NCBI RefSeq assembly: GCF_964355755.1
Contig: NC_092675.1
Coordinates: forward strand, 7,658,312-7,722,311
DNA length: 64,000 bases
Direction of reading: 5' to 3'
Source: Antedon mediterranea
Taxonomy: Eukaryota > Echinodermata > Crinoidea > Comatulida > Antedonidae
Below the pieces are notes generated by a model. It was given only the letters and a program-made list of their open reading frames with translations, made no database searches and was not told the origin of the DNA. A program made the position numbers and the translations under genes. Below, piece after piece: positions 61,012-64,000 of the stretch; within the stretch, counting starts at the first letter, position 1, and the number at the start of each line of letters is the position of its first letter.

Positions 61012-61911
61012 TATATTTTACCTGGTAAAGGCATCAGCAATATAAAATTATCAGAAGGAAATCGGAAGCTGTTCGGCCCTAAACAATCTCCAGAAAATAT
61101 GCTATAACGTTTTTTTTTTATATAGGATCAGGAACATGGTGAGAAGATTAACTTTAATTTCAATTGTCACCTTTATTATTACTATGAGTTTGTGGTACTC
61201 AGCGCATTCCAGGGCCAGGTGAAATGTTATTCTTATTATTATCATAATCAGATACATTGTCGTCATGATCATTGATGACGTCGCCATTAGCATATATCTC
61301 ATCACTCAAATTATCATCGCAATCAACATTTGTACAATGTTTCATCATTATTATGATGGAGTTGTATTACTCCGTGATTAGACCTAACTATTATATCATC
61401 AAATTCCGCATCTTTCATCAATATCATTATTTTATCTAAGAGTAATTAGGCCTATAATGATATTGATGGGGATGAATACCCTCAACATAGGCGGAATACA
61501 TATAGAATGTATCTTACATTTTACAATTGAGGCACATGGATGCACCCATCTCGGCTCCCCCACCCATATTTCAAAATTCTTTTTTTTTATTTATTTTTTT
61601 TATTAATCCTTATTTAAAGATTTATTATATTGTCCCCCCAAAACATGAAAAATAAAGATTATTAAAATCAGATTTTGAATAGATTATTTTGTAGTTTTAA
61701 TATACAGTTAATCACTTCCATAGAAAAGAAATCGGAAAAAATTAATGTTTTCAAAATAAAAATGAAAAAATAAATGGTTAGGCCGAAATTTAACCAAAAA
61801 CTCATTGACTGGCCGCCAATTTGACTATTTTTCGCTTTACATTACAGTTTTTTAAAGAGGGTAACCCTAAACAGCATATGCTGGCAATCAAGGGGCCCTT
61901 TCTTTCACACG
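61012..61911. other. Region upstream of the sulfotransferase gene
   Basis: AT-rich DNA. A good acceptor-like CGCTTTACATTACAG ends at 61846, and the frame stays open from there to the ATG at 61912. The first sulfotransferase exon may therefore extend left and be preceded by another exon. No promoter could be identified. Confidence 0.4.
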
Positions 61912-62046
61912 ATGATCTTACTTATTTTTTGCGCACTATATTTTTTAAGAAATAAAGTCGGAGTAAACCACAACGTGTATCATGCAAAACATGGAAAACA
62001 CAAAAAAGTGAAGGACAGAAAAAAAGAAATGAATCAAAAGATCGAT
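61912..62046 (+). CDS. Carbohydrate sulfotransferase-like gene, exon 1 (membrane anchor)
   Basis: This 45-codon exon starts MILLIFCALYFLRNKVG. It supplies a short hydrophobic segment at the very N-terminus followed by a Lys/His-rich stem (HAKHGKHKKVKDRKKEM). This is the pattern of a type II Golgi sulfotransferase with a minimal cytosolic tail. It ends at a GTAAGT donor (62047) in phase 0, matching the phase-0 acceptor of the next exon. If the exon instead begins at 61847, the hydrophobic segment gains FFHT before Met. Exon pairing is inferred from splice signals, phase and domain logic. Confidence 0.65.
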
Positions 62047-62528
62047 GTAAGTTTTTTTTGTTTAATGTTCAAAGGACAATTTGTTGTTGGATAGGGGTTC
62101 TTAATATTATAAGTATGTTATTATAATATTAATATATTCGTTATACAAAATGTATTAATGTATGCCACGTGATGTGAAATCAACCAATCAAATGACAAGG
62201 ATACACTTTGGTATGTTCCTGAAATATAACATGAACTGAGAAACTATAAGGCTCCTCTTTTTAAAGACGATCGATGTAGGCCTGACTTGACCGAGAACAG
62301 GGGGCGGATCCAGATTTGTTAATAAGAGATTTATTCTGGGAGCCTCTCGATGAGCTCCTGGAGATGTAACTCTTAACATAGGATCAAAACTTCAATTTAC
62401 CTTAGGCCTAACATTATTACGTTATTATTGAACGTTCTGGTTTTTCTTTTATAAGTGCAAGGAATTTTTCAAAAATGGCCAATATCAATTAGGACCTAAC
62501 CCCGATTCGTTTTTATATAATCCTTTAG
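62047..62528 (+). other. Intron of the sulfotransferase gene (482 bp)
   Basis: GT-AG intron (GTAAGT...CCTTTAG) in phase 0. It contains no recognisable feature. A short minus-strand frame at 62188-62379 has no family motif. Confidence 0.6.
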
Positions 62529-63410
62529 AAAGCAAGAAAGAAGCCTAAACATGGCAATCGAAGTAATGGCACTAACGAAAAGAACACTAAGTTATTAGAA
62601 AAACTGGAAGAAAACTGCAAGAAATCAATTGGTCACTATGGGTTAGATTCAGTTACTGTGGGAAACCAGGCATACACTGGAAATAAGCTTGTAAAAGGAC
62701 TAACACTTGTTTACAACGAACAACCAAAATGTATTTTTAACTTGGCGCCGTTTTGCGGGGAAGATTTCTGGAAGTTACTCCTAGCAAGAACACAAGGCTT
62801 GAAATACAAAAAGCCAACAATTGGTCGAATCAACAGAGCTTTACATTACATGAAGACGTTGTCACAATCTGATTTTTCCGATCGTCTAAATACTTCGAAG
62901 AAGGTTTTACTGATACGAGACCCACTGAAAAGGATGATTGCGGCTTATAGAGATGCATTCGAGGAAAAGGTAGTCAGGGCTGAAATCAAAGACGTTGTTT
63001 TGAATATGAATTCATTCTTTAAAAGACAACCAAATTCAACCTCTGACATCACGTTTCCAGAGTTCTTTCGTTACGTAGCCTCATCTCCATCTCATCCGAC
63101 AGCCAACCGTTTATGGGGACCACTCACGAACCCACTGATGGTGTGCGACATCAAGTGGGATTGTATCTATTCTATTGAAAACCATTATGACGACTTCAAA
63201 TACATACAGTCTGGGTTAGGTTTTAAAATTCCAAAAGGAGTCCACCTAGCTGAATTTAAGAGTAGCCTCATTATTCCAGATACAGAAATACCAAAATACT
63301 ATGAGCGTGTTGACAAGAAAGCTTTATCGAAGTTCTATAAACAGTTTAAATTGGATTTTGAAATATTCAATTATAAAATGGCAACAATAAGATCTATGAA
63401 GAACAGCTAG
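62529..63410 (+). CDS. Carbohydrate sulfotransferase-like gene, exon 2 (catalytic domain)
   Basis: This 293-codon exon with stop TAG follows the acceptor TATATAATCCTTTAG. It transfers sulfate from PAPS to a sugar and should act in the Golgi lumen. The 3'-phosphate-binding motif is VLLIRDPLKRMIAAYRDAFE, matching the family's RdPxxRlxSaYrdKF. The C-terminal LSKFYKQFKLDFEIFNY matches the conserved LY..Y.lDFelFgY block of the HNK-1ST/CHST8-14 (Sulfotransfer_2) family. The 5'-phosphosulfate loop, PKxGxxxWK in relatives, is here APFCGEDFWKLLL: Gly and Trp-Lys are kept, but the Pro-Lys lysine is Phe. The total length with exon 1 is about 338 residues, usual for the family. Which CHST subtype it is cannot be told. 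An apparent internal start at 62658 is a GTG codon, not the true start. Confidence 0.85.
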   Translation, partial: KARKKPKHGNRSNGTNEKNTKLLEKLEENCKKSIGHYGLDSVTVGNQAYTGNKLVKGLTLVYNEQPKCIFNLAPFCGEDFWKLLLARTQGLKYKKPTIGRINRALHYMKTLSQSDFSDRLNTSKKVLLIRDPLKRMIAAYRDAFEEKVVRAEIKDVVLNMNSFFKRQPNSTSDITFPEFFRYVASSPSHPTANRLWGPLTNPLMVCDIKWDCIYSIENHYDDFKYIQSGLGFKIPKGVHLAEFKSSLIIPDTEIPKYYERVDKKALSKFYKQFKLDFEIFNYKMATIRSMKNS

Positions 63411-63439
63411 CTATTGTTGATATAGAAATAATACATTCG

Positions 63440-63924
63440 TTTGTTTATCCTTGGAATTATAATTGATAACACTCTTACATGGAAATCGCACACTTCTGCT
63501 TTATGTAAAAACTCAACTAACTTCCTTCTCACGCACCTCTAAATTTGTCAACCAGTCGACATGTCTTCTCCTCTATAATGCTATATTTATTTCCCGCTTT
63601 GATTACTGCTGCTTAGTCTGGGGTTCTAACTCTAATACTAACCTCTCTTGTAAACTACAAAAAATAAAAAACAGAGCTTTACGCATTATTCTCAAACATA
63701 ATCCTATGTCACACCTCTCTGATGATCACTTTAGACTAGCCCATACCATTCCTCTTCAGAAAAGACTCCACTACCAACTTGGTTGTCTTACTTTTAAAAC
63801 CCTAAATCGTCTTGCTCCTCAAGGCTTATGCCATCTCCTCACTAACGCAGATCAATCCTTTATAAAAAGCATCGGTTTAGACAATCGCAACAGAGGGGGT
63901 GGGGGGGGGGAGGATGTATTTTAG
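63440..63924 (+). pseudogene. LINE reverse-transcriptase C-terminal fragment (Jockey/CR1-like)
   Basis: LGIIIDNTLTWKSHTSALC is readable from about 63449. After a frameshift near 63540 comes LLLYNAIFISRFDYCCLVWG and KLQKIKNRALRIILKH, the typical region after the reverse-transcriptase palm of Jockey/CR1-class LINEs. It breaks off before the usual end at a G-rich stretch (63895-63911). The copy is 5'-truncated and frameshifted, and lies about 30 bp past the sulfotransferase stop. Confidence 0.85.
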
Positions 63925-64000
63925 TCACGATATCAATTAATCAATTTGTTTTTATCGCACGTAGGCAACGTAGACAATTTATTGTTTTCTTGAGTGTATT

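Noticed and set aside
62658-62660. Start of the sulfotransferase at 62658
   Set aside because: The codon is GTG and the frame is open back to a good splice acceptor at 62528, so this is internal sequence.

Overview
The window is AT-rich, intron-rich animal DNA with metazoan splice signals, tRNA- and 5S-derived SINE pieces, several MITE families and long minisatellites. The gene content and repeat style suggest a marine invertebrate, probably a non-vertebrate deuterostome such as an echinoderm. That assignment is inference; nothing in the sequence names the species.

Most of the window (left edge to about 52.7 kb) is the 5' half of one minus-strand gene, a PDE5-type cGMP-specific phosphodiesterase. 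Four coding exons are recovered at 52539-51805, 18362-18195, 9503-9414 and 8626-8489. All join in phase 0 and give about 377 residues: the N-terminal tail with a PKA/PKG-type site, all of GAF-A and the start of GAF-B. The rest of GAF-B and the catalytic domain lie beyond the left edge. An acceptor at about 52693 implies a separate non-coding first exon further right.

The 33.4 kb intron between the first two coding exons holds most of the repeats. It contains a 21-bp minisatellite (19.87-21.91 kb), a 33-bp minisatellite with higher-order structure (24.29-25.69 kb), a 57-bp minisatellite (46.11-47.83 kb) and several MITEs. It also contains a 4.6 kb decayed DNA transposon (26483-31073). This has about 160-bp inverted termini, a 3-bp target duplication, and a broken plus-strand gene joining a transposase-like region, an XPG/FEN-like nuclease region and a cysteine-rich tail. 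That combination fits the Academ superfamily best.

Between the phosphodiesterase and the next gene sit two further elements. At 54480-57416 is a non-coding element that shares its terminal 10 bp and 3-bp target duplication with the transposon in the intron. It carries repeated nuclear-receptor-like direct repeats in its arms. At 57571-61011 is a young Ty3/gypsy-type LTR retrotransposon on the minus strand. Its two 260-bp LTRs appear identical and its 949-codon reading frame is open, but RNase H and the front of integrase have been deleted in frame.

On the right, a plus-strand two-exon gene (61912-63410) encodes a type II membrane carbohydrate sulfotransferase of the HNK-1ST/CHST8-14 family with an unusual 5'-phosphosulfate loop. 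It is followed by a LINE reverse-transcriptase fragment. The two host genes are transcribed toward each other's 5' ends and show no sign of acting together.
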